A DNA stretch of 9,555 nucleotides from an uncultured Aquincola sp. (lineage in GTDB: Bacteria > Pseudomonadota > Gammaproteobacteria > Burkholderiales > Burkholderiaceae). The notes under the pieces were generated by a model. It worked only from the letters and a program-made list of their open reading frames with translations, was not told the DNA's origin and made no database searches. The DNA lies in assembly GCA_937883885.1 (NCBI GenBank), contig CAKZXL010000892.1:1-9555 (forward strand). Direction: 5' to 3'. The position numbers and the translations under genes were made by a program. Shown here piece after piece: positions 1 through 8,436 of the stretch (within the stretch, counting starts at the first letter, position 1; the number at the start of each line of letters is the position of its first letter).

Positions 1-5
1 CCTGC

Positions 6-20
6 GGGCGGCCTGCGCCC
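6..20. terminator. Weak hairpin after the polysaccharide deacetylase gene
   Basis: GGGCG (6-10) and CGCCC (16-20) form a 5-base-pair stem with a 5-base loop, beginning 11 bases after the stop codon on the minus strand. There is no T-run, and the next gene lies outside the window, so it is only a candidate for the end of the operon. Confidence 0.2.
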
Positions 21-30
21 CCCAAACGTA

Positions 31-792
31 TCAGGCGGTGGCCATCGCATGGCCGGGGCGGGCCAGCGCCTGGCCCTTCGGCGTGTCCTTCAGGTACAGC
101 TTCCACAGAAAGCCGAGCGCGTTGTCGCCGTACGAGATGGCCTTGCGCGGCAGCGCCAGCGGATCGAAGCCCGGCGTGGCCGCGCCGCGCTGGCAGGTGA
201 CGCCGCTGCTGTAGCCGGCCTCTGCGGCGGCACGCAGCGTGTCGAGGTTGTGCGAGCCATAGGGGTAGCACACATGCGGCACCTCGCGCCCCAGCTCCTG
301 CTGCAGGCGCTGGCGGCTGTCGCGCATCTCGGCGCGCTGCACGTCGGCCGGCTGCTCGGCCAGGCGGATGTGGCTGAAGGCATGGCTGCCCACCTCGATG
401 CCCAGGCCGGCGATCTCGCGCAGGCGGGCGTAGCTCATCAGCGGCGGCGTGCCGCGGCCGTGGCCGGCCAGCCAGGTGCCGCCGCTGCCGGCCGCGCCGG
501 CCACCGCGTACGAGATGGCGGGGTAGCCGAAGTCCTGCAGCACCGGCACCGCATGCTCGTAGAAGTTCTCGCAACCGTCGTCGAAGGTGAGCACCGCCGC
601 CCGCTCGGGCATGGGCGCGCGGCCCTGCAGCGCGGCCAGCGCGTCGGTCATCGACAGCACCTTCACGCCCAGCCACTTCAGCGCCCGCATCTGCGCGCGG
701 AACTTGTCCACGTCGCAGTAGCCGGCGCGGTGGGCCTTCATCGGCGGGAAGCGGCCCACCTGGTGGTACATAAAGATGGAGATGCCGGGCAT
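31..792 (-). CDS. Polysaccharide deacetylase family protein (NodB fold, CE4-like)
   Basis: A 253-residue protein predicted to remove acetyl groups from an N-acetylated sugar or polysaccharide in a metal-dependent way. The visible NodB motifs are MYHQV near the N-terminus (8-12), TFDDG at 69-73 (D71 likely base, D72 metal ligand), the H-x3-H motif with H137 and H141 (metal ligands), YPYG at 176-179 and LPR at 214-216. I see no signal peptide or membrane segment, so it probably acts in the cytoplasm on a precursor. The open frame continues upstream, but the ATG at 792 is preferred: it has a purine-rich AAGGAAG a few bases upstream, and the protein family begins at about this point (ISIFMYHQV). 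The extra upstream part would overlap the neighbouring glycosyltransferase and shows no homology. It lies 49 bases after the glycosyltransferase stop, probably in the same operon, so the two may modify the same glycan. The family is secure; the substrate is unknown. Confidence 0.92.
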   Translation of the reverse strand: MPGISIFMYHQVGRFPPMKAHRAGYCDVDKFRAQMRALKWLGVKVLSMTDALAALQGRAPMPERAAVLTFDDGCENFYEHAVPVLQDFGYPAISYAVAGAAGSGGTWLAGHGRGTPPLMSYARLREIAGLGIEVGSHAFSHIRLAEQPADVQRAEMRDSRQRLQQELGREVPHVCYPYGSHNLDTLRAAAEAGYSSGVTCQRGAATPGFDPLALPRKAISYGDNALGFLWKLYLKDTPKGQALARPGHAMATA

Positions 793-841
793 CGGGGCTT
801 CCTTGCTGAATGTCGAGGCGTTGCCGGAGTCGGGGCGCGGC

Positions 842-1917
842 CTAGCGCTGGGCGTCGCCGGCCGCATCGTAGGCGGCCACCGTGTTCCGCACCATGATGT
901 CGGCGGTGAAGCGCTGCTCGAACACCTGCCGCGCCGCGCGGCCCATGGCCAGGCGCAGTGCCGGGTCGGCGCCCACGCGCACGATGGCATCGGCCAGCGC
1001 CTGCGCATTGTCCGGCGGCACGAGCAACCCGTTCAGCCCCTCGGCAATGATCTCGGCATTGCCGCCGACCTGCGTGGCGATGGATGGCCGGCCGGCGGCG
1101 CAGGTTTCCATCAGCGTGAGCGACAGGGCCTCGTGCCGCGAAGGCGCCAGCACCACGTCGCAGGCGGCCAGCAGCTCGGGAATGTCCTTGCGCTGGCCGA
1201 GGAAGGTCACGCGGTCGCCCAGGTTCAGACGCTGCACCTGCTCGCGGATCTGCGCGGCCCAGGCGGTGTCGGTGGCGCCGGTGATCGACAGGTGCACCGG
1301 TAGCGTGTCGGGCAGCAGCTTCAGTGCATCCACCGCCACGTCGTGGGCCTTGACGTCCACCAGGCGCGAATTCATCAGCAGCTGCAGCGGCTGGGCCGGC
1401 GTGGGCGCGCCTTCGCGCGCCGGCTGCATGCCGATGTCGGGCACCGCCGAATACACCACCTCCACCTGCTGCGCCGGCAGGCCGTGCTGCACCAGATGGT
1501 CGCGCACCGCGTGGGAGACGGCCAGCAACCGCATCTGCGGCCGGAACCAGCGCCACGACACCATGGAATTGGCGCTGGCCACCGCCGGCACGCCGCTCCA
1601 GCGGCTGGCCCAGTCGGCATAGCGGCCGCCGCGCTGGGCCTGGCCGTGCAGCACGTCGGCACGCCAGCGGCGGGCAAAGCGCGCCAGCTTCCAGGCCGAG
1701 AGCGGGTCGTACATGCCGTGCATGGGCACATGCAGGCAGGTGTGGCCGTCGGCCTACATGCGCTCGCCCATCCAGCCGTCCAGCGGGCCGGCGAAGGCCA
1801 CCTGGTGGCCGCGTTCGGCCAGCGCGGCCGAGGTGGAGACCACCCGCCGCTCCATGCCGCCCAGGATGTGGCTGTGCGCCACCATCACCACACGCCGCGG
1901 CGGCCGGGCGTCGCTGC

Positions 1918-1921
<4 letters not shown>
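842..1921 (-). pseudogene. Family 4 glycosyltransferase interrupted by an in-frame TAG at codon 56
   Basis: Read from the GTG at 1921, the frame encodes a GT-B glycosyltransferase of 359 residues if the TAG at 1754-1756 (codon 56) is ignored. Before the stop the N-terminal Rossmann half is clear: VVMVAHSHILGGMERR (11-26) with the GGxE-type loop, then a helix ending in ERGHQV. Directly after the stop, in the same frame, the protein continues with ADGHTCLHVPMHGMYDP, VSHAVRDHL (135-143), a C-terminal domain with NSRLVDVKA, and the EX7E motif (E264 and E272), followed by GLLVPPDN. Such enzymes transfer a sugar from a nucleotide donor to a glycan or lipid acceptor at the cytoplasmic face. The GTG start overlaps the tex stop (GTGA). 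A restart at GTG 1729 would give 295 residues but lacks a ribosome binding site and the first Rossmann strands. With no second lesion, the break is recent or a sequencing error. Donor and acceptor are not predictable. Confidence 0.88.
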
Positions 1922-4251
<2,330 letters not shown>

Positions 4252-4254
<3 letters not shown>

Positions 4255-4271
4255 GGGAAACCACGGGAAAG
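4252..4271. repeat. 10-base tandem repeat covering the tex start codon
   Basis: CACGGGAAAC (4252-4261) is followed at once by CACGGGAAAG (4262-4271), 9 of 10 bases identical. On the tex strand each copy supplies a GTG, one in frame (4254) and one a base out of frame (4264). The repeat occupies the place where a ribosome binding site would be expected. It is probably a small slippage duplication. Confidence 0.55.
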
Positions 4272-4292
4272 GGCCCGAAGTGTGCCACCGCA

Positions 4293-4318
4293 GGACGGGG
4301 CGGCCGGCAGCGCCGTCC
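4293..4318. repeat. GC-rich inverted repeat between the small gene and tex
   Basis: GGACGGGGCG (4293-4302) can pair with CGCCGTCC (4311-4318) apart from a two-base bulge, leaving an 8-base loop. It lies between the stop of the small membrane-protein gene and the start of tex, both on the minus strand. It could be a weak terminator or a 5' leader structure of tex. There is no T-run after it, so an intrinsic terminator is not well supported, and chance pairing in GC-rich DNA is possible. Confidence 0.3.
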
Positions 4319-4332
4319 CGGCGTGAAAGGGT

Positions 4333-4488
4333 TCAGTGCAGCGCCACGGCGATGCCCGCCAGCATGGCCAGCACCGCGACGCCGGTCGAGATGTGGCGTT
4401 CGAGCCGGCTGCCGGCGGCAGGCTGCATCGGCGCAGGGGCGTCGACACCGGGCGTTTCGGGCGAATGAAGCAGGGCAAGCCAGGACAT
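4333..4488 (-). CDS. Small putative single-pass membrane protein, 51 residues
   Basis: I do not recognise this protein. It begins MSWLALLHSPET, has a proline/alanine-rich middle, then a basic stretch (SRLERH, about 27-32), and ends in a hydrophobic segment of about 18 residues (STGVAVLAMLAGIAVAL, 34-50) that could form a C-terminal membrane helix. The ATG at 4488 is chosen because a good ribosome binding site, AAGGAG (4495-4500 on the complement), sits 6 bases before it. An ATG 13 codons upstream is in frame but lacks such a site. It lies upstream of tex on the same strand, 78 bases before the tex start, with a GC hairpin between. Support is the strong Shine-Dalgarno site, the plausible topology and the lack of any competing gene; no family assignment is offered. 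A non-coding region with a chance open frame is the alternative. Confidence 0.55.
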   Translation of the reverse strand: MSWLALLHSPETPGVDAPAPMQPAAGSRLERHISTGVAVLAMLAGIAVALH

Positions 4489-4494
4489 CGGGGT

Positions 4495-4500
4495 CTCCTT
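4495..4500 (-). promoter_or_regulatory. Strong Shine-Dalgarno site of the 51-residue protein
   Basis: The complement reads AAGGAG, 6 bases before the ATG at 4488. It is the best ribosome binding site in the window. It is the main evidence that the small reading frame is translated and that its start is 4488 rather than the in-frame ATG at 4527. Confidence 0.6.
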
Positions 4501-4593
4501 GGGGGCGGTGGCGTTCGACACCGGCACCTACGCAGGAAATGTGCGCGACCAGCATGTCTGTCAGATGGCATCGGCTGATCCCGCATGTTTCTG

Positions 4594-4611
4594 AAGCGCA
4601 AAGTGCGACTT
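4594..4611. promoter_or_regulatory. Imperfect palindrome in the divergent intergenic region
   Basis: AAGCGCA (4594-4600) and TGCGACTT (4604-4611) form a 7-base-pair inverted repeat with one bulged T and a 3-base centre. It sits in the least GC-rich part of the window, between the minus-strand small gene and the plus-strand deacetylase gene. That position fits an operator serving one or both divergent transcripts. No regulator family can be named from it. Confidence 0.3.
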
Positions 4612-4624
4612 ACTGCACAGGGCG

Positions 4625-4638
4625 CCCCAGACTTGGGG
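4625..4638. promoter_or_regulatory. CCCCA-N4-TGGGG inverted repeat, possible operator
   Basis: A perfect 5-base inverted repeat with a 4-base centre (CCCCAGACTTGGGG), about 14 bases beyond the neighbouring palindrome in the same divergent intergenic region. It could be a regulator site or a short hairpin. No promoter could be placed confidently beside it, so function is conjecture. Confidence 0.25.
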
Positions 4639-4714
4639 GCTTGCCTCAATGCGCCATGACTTGCGCCACGTCAGCAAACCGCAGGCTTGGCACTTCTAGA
4701 CTGGCTGCACCCAC

Positions 4715-4738
4715 CCGGCCGACCGAGCCGGGGGCCGG
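4715..4738 (+). promoter_or_regulatory. Leader hairpin just upstream of the deacetylase ribosome binding site
   Basis: CCGGCC (4715-4720) and GGCCGG (4733-4738) form a perfect 6-base-pair GC stem with a 12-base loop. The stem ends 2 bases before the Shine-Dalgarno sequence (4741-4746). In the transcript it could affect ribosome access, but chance is a real alternative in such GC-rich sequence. Confidence 0.25.
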
Positions 4739-4740
4739 TC

Positions 4741-4746
4741 GAGGAG
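4741..4746 (+). promoter_or_regulatory. Shine-Dalgarno site that decides the GTG start of the HDAC-like gene
   Basis: GAGGAG lies 7 bases before the GTG at 4754, a normal spacing. An ATG at 4749 lies only 2 bases after it and runs into a TAG after three codons (ATG CCG TGT TAG). The GTG is therefore the real start even though an ATG is closer. Confidence 0.7.
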
Positions 4747-4753
4747 CCATGCC

Positions 4754-5680
4754 GTGTTAGCCGCCTTCATCACCCACGCCGACTGCGCCCGCCATGAGAT
4801 GGCCCCGCAGCACCCCGAGTGCCCCGAACGCCTGGGCGCCATCCACGACCTGCTGCTGGTCAAGGGCCTGCTGGACTACATGAATCCCTACGACGCGCCG
4901 CTGGCCACGCCGCAGCAGCTGGCGCGCGCCCACTCGGCCATGTACGTGCAGGAGCTGCTGGCCAGCGCACCGGCCGAGGGGCATCGGCAGGTCGACCCCG
5001 ACACCGCCATGTGCCCGCATACCGTGCAGGCGGCGCTGCGGGCGGCCGGGGCCGCGGTGCAGGCCACCGACCTGGTGCTGGGCGGCGAAGCGCCCACCGC
5101 GTTCTGCTGCGTGCGGCCGCCCGGCCACCATGCCGAGCGGGCGGCGGCCATGGGCTTTTGCTTCTTCAACAACGTGGCGGTGGGCATCCGCCATGCGCTG
5201 GACGTGCACGGCCTGCAGCGGGTGGCGCTGATCGACTTCGACGTGCACCACGGCAACGGCAGCGAAGACATCTTCCGCGGCGACGAGCGGGTGCTGATGT
5301 GCTCCATCTTCGAGCGCGGCCTCTACCCCTTCAATGGCGACCAGGCCACCGGCCCGAACATGGTGAACGTGGGCCTGCCCAGCCGATCGGGCAGCGAGGC
5401 CTTCCGGGCCGCGGTGAACGGCCAGTGGCTGCCCGCGCTGGAGGCCTTCCGGCCGCAGCTGATCTACGTTTCGGCCGGCTTCGACGCGCACCGCGAGGAC
5501 GACATGGGCAACCTGGGCCTGGTGGAAGCCGACTACGAATGGGTGACGCGCCAGCTGATGGCGGTGGCCGGGCGCCACTGCGGCGGGCGCATCGTCTCGT
5601 GCCTGGAAGGGGGCTATGTGCTGAGCCCGCTGGCGCGCAGCGTGGCCGCCCATGTCAAAGTGCTGATCGGCGCCGACTGA
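4754..5680 (+). CDS. Histone deacetylase family protein (class II HDAC-like, AcuC/acetylpolyamine amidohydrolase type)
   Basis: A 308-residue zinc-dependent deacetylase with the arginase/deacetylase fold. All catalytic signatures are visible: VRPPGHHAE with the His-His dyad (H125, H126); GFCFFNNVAVG (134-144); LIDFDVHHGNG (159-169), with D163 and H165 as zinc ligands; YVSAGFDAH (238-246), with D244 as third zinc ligand; and EGGY (285-288), with Tyr288 as the transition-state tyrosine. The length is normal for bacterial members. Known members remove acetyl groups from lysines of metabolic enzymes such as acyl-CoA synthetases, or from polyamines and other small amides. It should act in the cytoplasm, since there is no signal peptide. 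Its stop lies only 19 bases before a protein acetyltransferase of the Pat type, so protein-lysine deacetylation is the most attractive role; that is inference. The start is GTG, supported by GAGGAG 7 bases upstream. Confidence 0.93.
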   Translation: MLAAFITHADCARHEMAPQHPECPERLGAIHDLLLVKGLLDYMNPYDAPLATPQQLARAHSAMYVQELLASAPAEGHRQVDPDTAMCPHTVQAALRAAGAAVQATDLVLGGEAPTAFCCVRPPGHHAERAAAMGFCFFNNVAVGIRHALDVHGLQRVALIDFDVHHGNGSEDIFRGDERVLMCSIFERGLYPFNGDQATGPNMVNVGLPSRSGSEAFRAAVNGQWLPALEAFRPQLIYVSAGFDAHREDDMGNLGLVEADYEWVTRQLMAVAGRHCGGRIVSCLEGGYVLSPLARSVAAHVKVLIGAD

Positions 5681-5699
5681 CCGAAGCCCGACAGCACCC

Positions 5700-8408
5700 A
5701 TGGACAAGCACTACCTCTCGCCCCTTCTCGCCCCTGAATCCATCGTGGTGCTGGCCGGCGATGCCGACGCGCCCGACACGCTCACGCCGCAGGCGCGCAC
5801 GCTGCGCGAGGCGCTGCGCGCCCAGCGCTTTGCCGGCACCCTCGCCTTCCTGGACATCCACACCAGCGGCACGCTGGCCGACCTGGCGCAGACGCGGGCC
5901 GACCTGGCCATCATCGCCCTGCCCCACCAGGACCTGACCGCCGCGCTGGAGGTGGCCGGGCGCATCGGCTGCCGGGCGGCGCTGGTCGTCTCGGCCGGCG
6001 TGGACGAGCGGCTGGCCGCCGAGCTCAAGCGCATCGCGCGGCGCGAAGGCGTGCAGCTGCTGGGCCCCAACGGCCTGGGGCTGCAACGGCCGCGGCTGCA
6101 GCTCAATGCCAGCGCGCTGGGACCGCTGGCGCGCAACGGCTCGCTGGCGCTGGTGTCGCAGTCCGGTGCGCTCACCTCGTCGATGCTGGACTGGGCGCGC
6201 AACAACGCGGTGGGCTTTTCCACCGTGGTGTCGCTGGGGCCGAACACCGCGGTGGACATCGCCCAGGTGCTGGACTTCCTGGCCAGCGACCAGCACACCC
6301 ACAGCATCATCGTGTACCTGGAAGGCATCTCGAACGCGCGCCGCTTCATGAGTGCGCTGCGCTCGGCCGCCAATGCCAAGCCGGTGGTGGTGCTCAAGGC
6401 CGGCCGCAAGCCGGCAGGCAACGAGGCCGCCCACACCCACAGCGGCACCATCGTCGGCGCCGACGACGTGTTCGATGCCGCGCTGCGCCGCGCCGGCGCG
6501 GTGCGGGTGCGTTCCTTCGTCGAGCTGTTCTCGGCCGCCAAGTGCCTGGCTTCGCGCTACCGGCCGGTGGGCAAGCGGCTGGCCATCATCACCAACGGCG
6601 GCGGGCCGGGCGTGCTGGCGGCCGACTGGGTCAACGAGATCTTTTTGCAGATGGGCCGGCTGTCGGCCGAGTCGGTGGCCGCGCTGCAGCCGCAGCTGCC
6701 GCCGCAGGCTTCGCTGGCCGACCTGATCGACCTCTCGGAAGACGCCACCGCCGAGCACTACCGCGCCGCCATCGAAGCCGCTTCGCGCGACCGGCAGATC
6801 GACGGGCTGTTGGCGATCTATTCCACCAAGGCGGGCGGCGATTCGGCCGCGGTGGCCGCGGCGCTGGTGGCCATCAAGCCCACGCTGAACAAGCCGCTGC
6901 TGGCCTGCTGGATGGGCGACGCCTCGGTGAGCACGGCACGCCAGCAGCTCAACGAAGCGGCCATCCCCAACTTCCGCACGCCCGAGGCGGCGGTGGGCGC
7001 CTTCGGCAACATCGCCTCGTTCTACCAGAACCAGCTGCTGCTGCAGCAGACGCCGCCGCCTTTGTCCACGCTGGCCAAGCCCGACATCGAAGGCGCGCGC
7101 CTGGTGATCGAAAGCGTGCTGGCCGAGCGCCGCAAGGTGCTGACCGAGATGGAGTCCAAGACGCTGCTGTCGGCCTTCCACATCCCGGTGACCAACACCA
7201 TCCTGGCCCGCAATGCCAACGAGGCGATGATGATCGCCACGCAGCTGGGCTTTCCGGTGGCGCTGAAGATCGACTCGCCCGACATCACGCACAAGAGCGA
7301 CGTGCAGGGCGTGGCGCTGAACATCCTCAACGGCGCCGGGGTGCGCGACACCTACAACGACATGGTGGAACGGGTGGCGCGGCTGCAGCCGGGCGCCCGC
7401 ATCAACGGCGTGACGGTGCAGAAGATGGCGCGCGCGCAGCGTGGCCGCGAGATCTGCATCGGCCTGGTGACCGACGAGCCCTTCGGCCCGGTGATCATGT
7501 TCGGTGCCGGCGGCACGATGATCGAGCTGATCCGCGACCGCGCGATGGAGCTGCCGCCGCTCAACCAGTTCCTGGCGCGGCGGCTGATCGAACGCTCACG
7601 CGTGGCCGAGACGCTGGTGGAATGGCGCGGCGCCAGCCCGGTGGACATGGACGCACTGGAGCGGGTGCTGCTGCGGGTCTCGGAGATGGTGTGCGAGCTG
7701 CCGCAGCTGCGGCAGATGGACATCAACCCCATCATCGTCGACGAGTCGGGTGCGGTGGCGGTGGACGCGCGCATCATCGTGGACAGTGCTTCATTGAGCG
7801 TGAGCATGGGCGCGGGCATGGGCAGCGGCGCCAGCCCCTACAACCACCTGGCCATCCTGCCCTACCCGGCCCGCTACGAGCAGGTGTGGCCGATGCGCGG
7901 CGGCGGCGAATACACCGTGCGGCCCATCCACCCCAACGACGCGCAGATGCTGCAGGCGCTGGTGCAAAGCCTGTCGCCGGAGAGCCGCTACTTCCGCTTC
8001 GTCAGCTCGATGACGCAGCTGCCGCCGCCGATGCTGGCGCGCTTCACGCTGATCGACTACGACCGCGAGATGGCGCTGGTGGCGGTGCACAAGCAGCGCG
8101 CCGCCGCCACCGACGGCAGCATCGTCGAGACCGAACGCATCATCGGCGTCTCGCGCTACGTCACCAACCCCGACCAGTCGAGCTGCGAGTTCTCGCTGGT
8201 GGTGGCCGATGCTTATGCCGGCAAGGGCATCGGCTCACGCCTGATGGAATGCATCATGGACGTGGCGCGCGAAAAGGGCCTGTCGGAGATCGACGGCCTG
8301 GTGCTGACCAACAACCCCGGCATGCTCAAGCTGATGCGCGGGCTGGGCTTCGAGGTGAAGCCCTACCCGGAAGACCCGGACTTCAAGCTGGTGACGCACG
8401 CGTTGTGA
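5700..8408 (+). CDS. pat: Pat/PatZ-type protein lysine acetyltransferase: NDP-forming acyl-CoA synthetase module fused to GNAT domain
   Basis: A 902-residue protein collinear with E. coli PatZ (YfiQ) and Salmonella Pat. Domain order: CoA-binding Rossmann domain (about 8-130, GPNGLG at 122-127); succinyl-CoA-ligase-like domains (SQSGAL at 153-158; THSGTIVGAD at 246-255; ITNGGGPGVLA at 297-307); ATP-grasp domain (about 475-695, HKSDVQGV at 531-538, MDINPIIV at 673-680); a Gly/Ser-rich linker (702-712); then a GNAT domain (about 738-895) with the acetyl-CoA loop YAGKGIGSRL (839-848) and a candidate catalytic Glu830. Known Pat enzymes acetylate the active-site lysine of acyl-CoA synthetases such as Acs and so switch them off. 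His247 aligns with the phospho-histidine of true NDP-forming acyl-CoA synthetases, unlike in enterobacterial Pat. The ATG at 5700 has only a weak ribosome binding site, which fits translational coupling to the deacetylase gene. Confidence 0.93.
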   Translation: MDKHYLSPLLAPESIVVLAGDADAPDTLTPQARTLREALRAQRFAGTLAFLDIHTSGTLADLAQTRADLAIIALPHQDLTAALEVAGRIGCRAALVVSAGVDERLAAELKRIARREGVQLLGPNGLGLQRPRLQLNASALGPLARNGSLALVSQSGALTSSMLDWARNNAVGFSTVVSLGPNTAVDIAQVLDFLASDQHTHSIIVYLEGISNARRFMSALRSAANAKPVVVLKAGRKPAGNEAAHTHSGTIVGADDVFDAALRRAGAVRVRSFVELFSAAKCLASRYRPVGKRLAIITNGGGPGVLAADWVNEIFLQMGRLSAESVAALQPQLPPQASLADLIDLSEDATAEHYRAAIEAASRDRQIDGLLAIYSTKAGGDSAAVAAALVAIKPTLNKPLLACWMGDASVSTARQQLNEAAIPNFRTPEAAVGAFGNIASFYQNQLLLQQTPPPLSTLAKPDIEGARLVIESVLAERRKVLTEMESKTLLSAFHIPVTNTILARNANEAMMIATQLGFPVALKIDSPDITHKSDVQGVALNILNGAGVRDTYNDMVERVARLQPGARINGVTVQKMARAQRGREICIGLVTDEPFGPVIMFGAGGTMIELIRDRAMELPPLNQFLARRLIERSRVAETLVEWRGASPVDMDALERVLLRVSEMVCELPQLRQMDINPIIVDESGAVAVDARIIVDSASLSVSMGAGMGSGASPYNHLAILPYPARYEQVWPMRGGGEYTVRPIHPNDAQMLQALVQSLSPESRYFRFVSSMTQLPPPMLARFTLIDYDREMALVAVHKQRAAATDGSIVETERIIGVSRYVTNPDQSSCEFSLVVADAYAGKGIGSRLMECIMDVAREKGLSEIDGLVLTNNPGMLKLMRGLGFEVKPYPEDPDFKLVTHAL

Positions 8409-8410
8409 AC

Positions 8411-8426
8411 GCGGCTTGTGGGCCGC
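8411..8426. terminator. Possible bidirectional terminator hairpin between convergent genes
   Basis: GCGGC (8411-8415) and GCCGC (8422-8426) form a 5-base-pair stem with a 6-base loop. It starts 2 bases after the pat stop and lies in the 28-base gap before the convergent flavoprotein stop. Position favours a shared terminator. The stem is short and there is no proper T-run on either side, so it may be chance. Confidence 0.35.
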
Positions 8427-8436
8427 AAAGCGCCGC

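Larger units (their letters stand above)
4489..4753. other. Divergent intergenic region, presumed promoters in both directions
   Basis: This 265-base stretch separates the start of the leftward small gene from the start of the rightward deacetylase gene. It is visibly less GC-rich than the coding DNA around 4590-4700. I looked for sigma-70-like pairs (TTGNNN and TANNNT 16-18 apart) and for a sigma-54 site and found nothing convincing. It contains two short inverted repeats and a leader hairpin, listed separately. Open frames crossing it have no ribosome binding site or recognisable protein pattern and were not called. Confidence 0.5.

Noticed and set aside
793..1008. N-terminal extension of the polysaccharide deacetylase frame to 1008
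   Set aside because: The extension lies inside the glycosyltransferase gene in another frame, has an Arg/Pro/Ser-rich shadow composition, and has no match to the family. The ATG at 792 has a purine-rich site and fits the family N-terminus.
842..1729. A complete, shorter glycosyltransferase starting at 1729
   Set aside because: It lacks the first Rossmann strands and the GGxE loop that are encoded in the same frame just upstream, and there is no ribosome binding site before GTG 1729. It is better read as the tail of an interrupted gene.
4687..4702. Possible sigma-54 promoter beginning TGGCAC upstream of the HDAC-like gene
   Set aside because: The -24-like TGGCAC is present, but the expected TTGC at the right spacing reads GACT, so the -12 element is missing.
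4749..4760. ATG 4749 as the start of the HDAC-like gene
   Set aside because: This ATG is followed after two codons by TAG, and it lies too close to the Shine-Dalgarno site. The GTG at 4754 opens the conserved protein.
5655..7292. 545-codon minus-strand frame opposite pat and the end of the deacetylase gene
   Set aside because: No protein family pattern, rich in Arg/Gly/His/Gln; explained by the complement of biased codons in pat.
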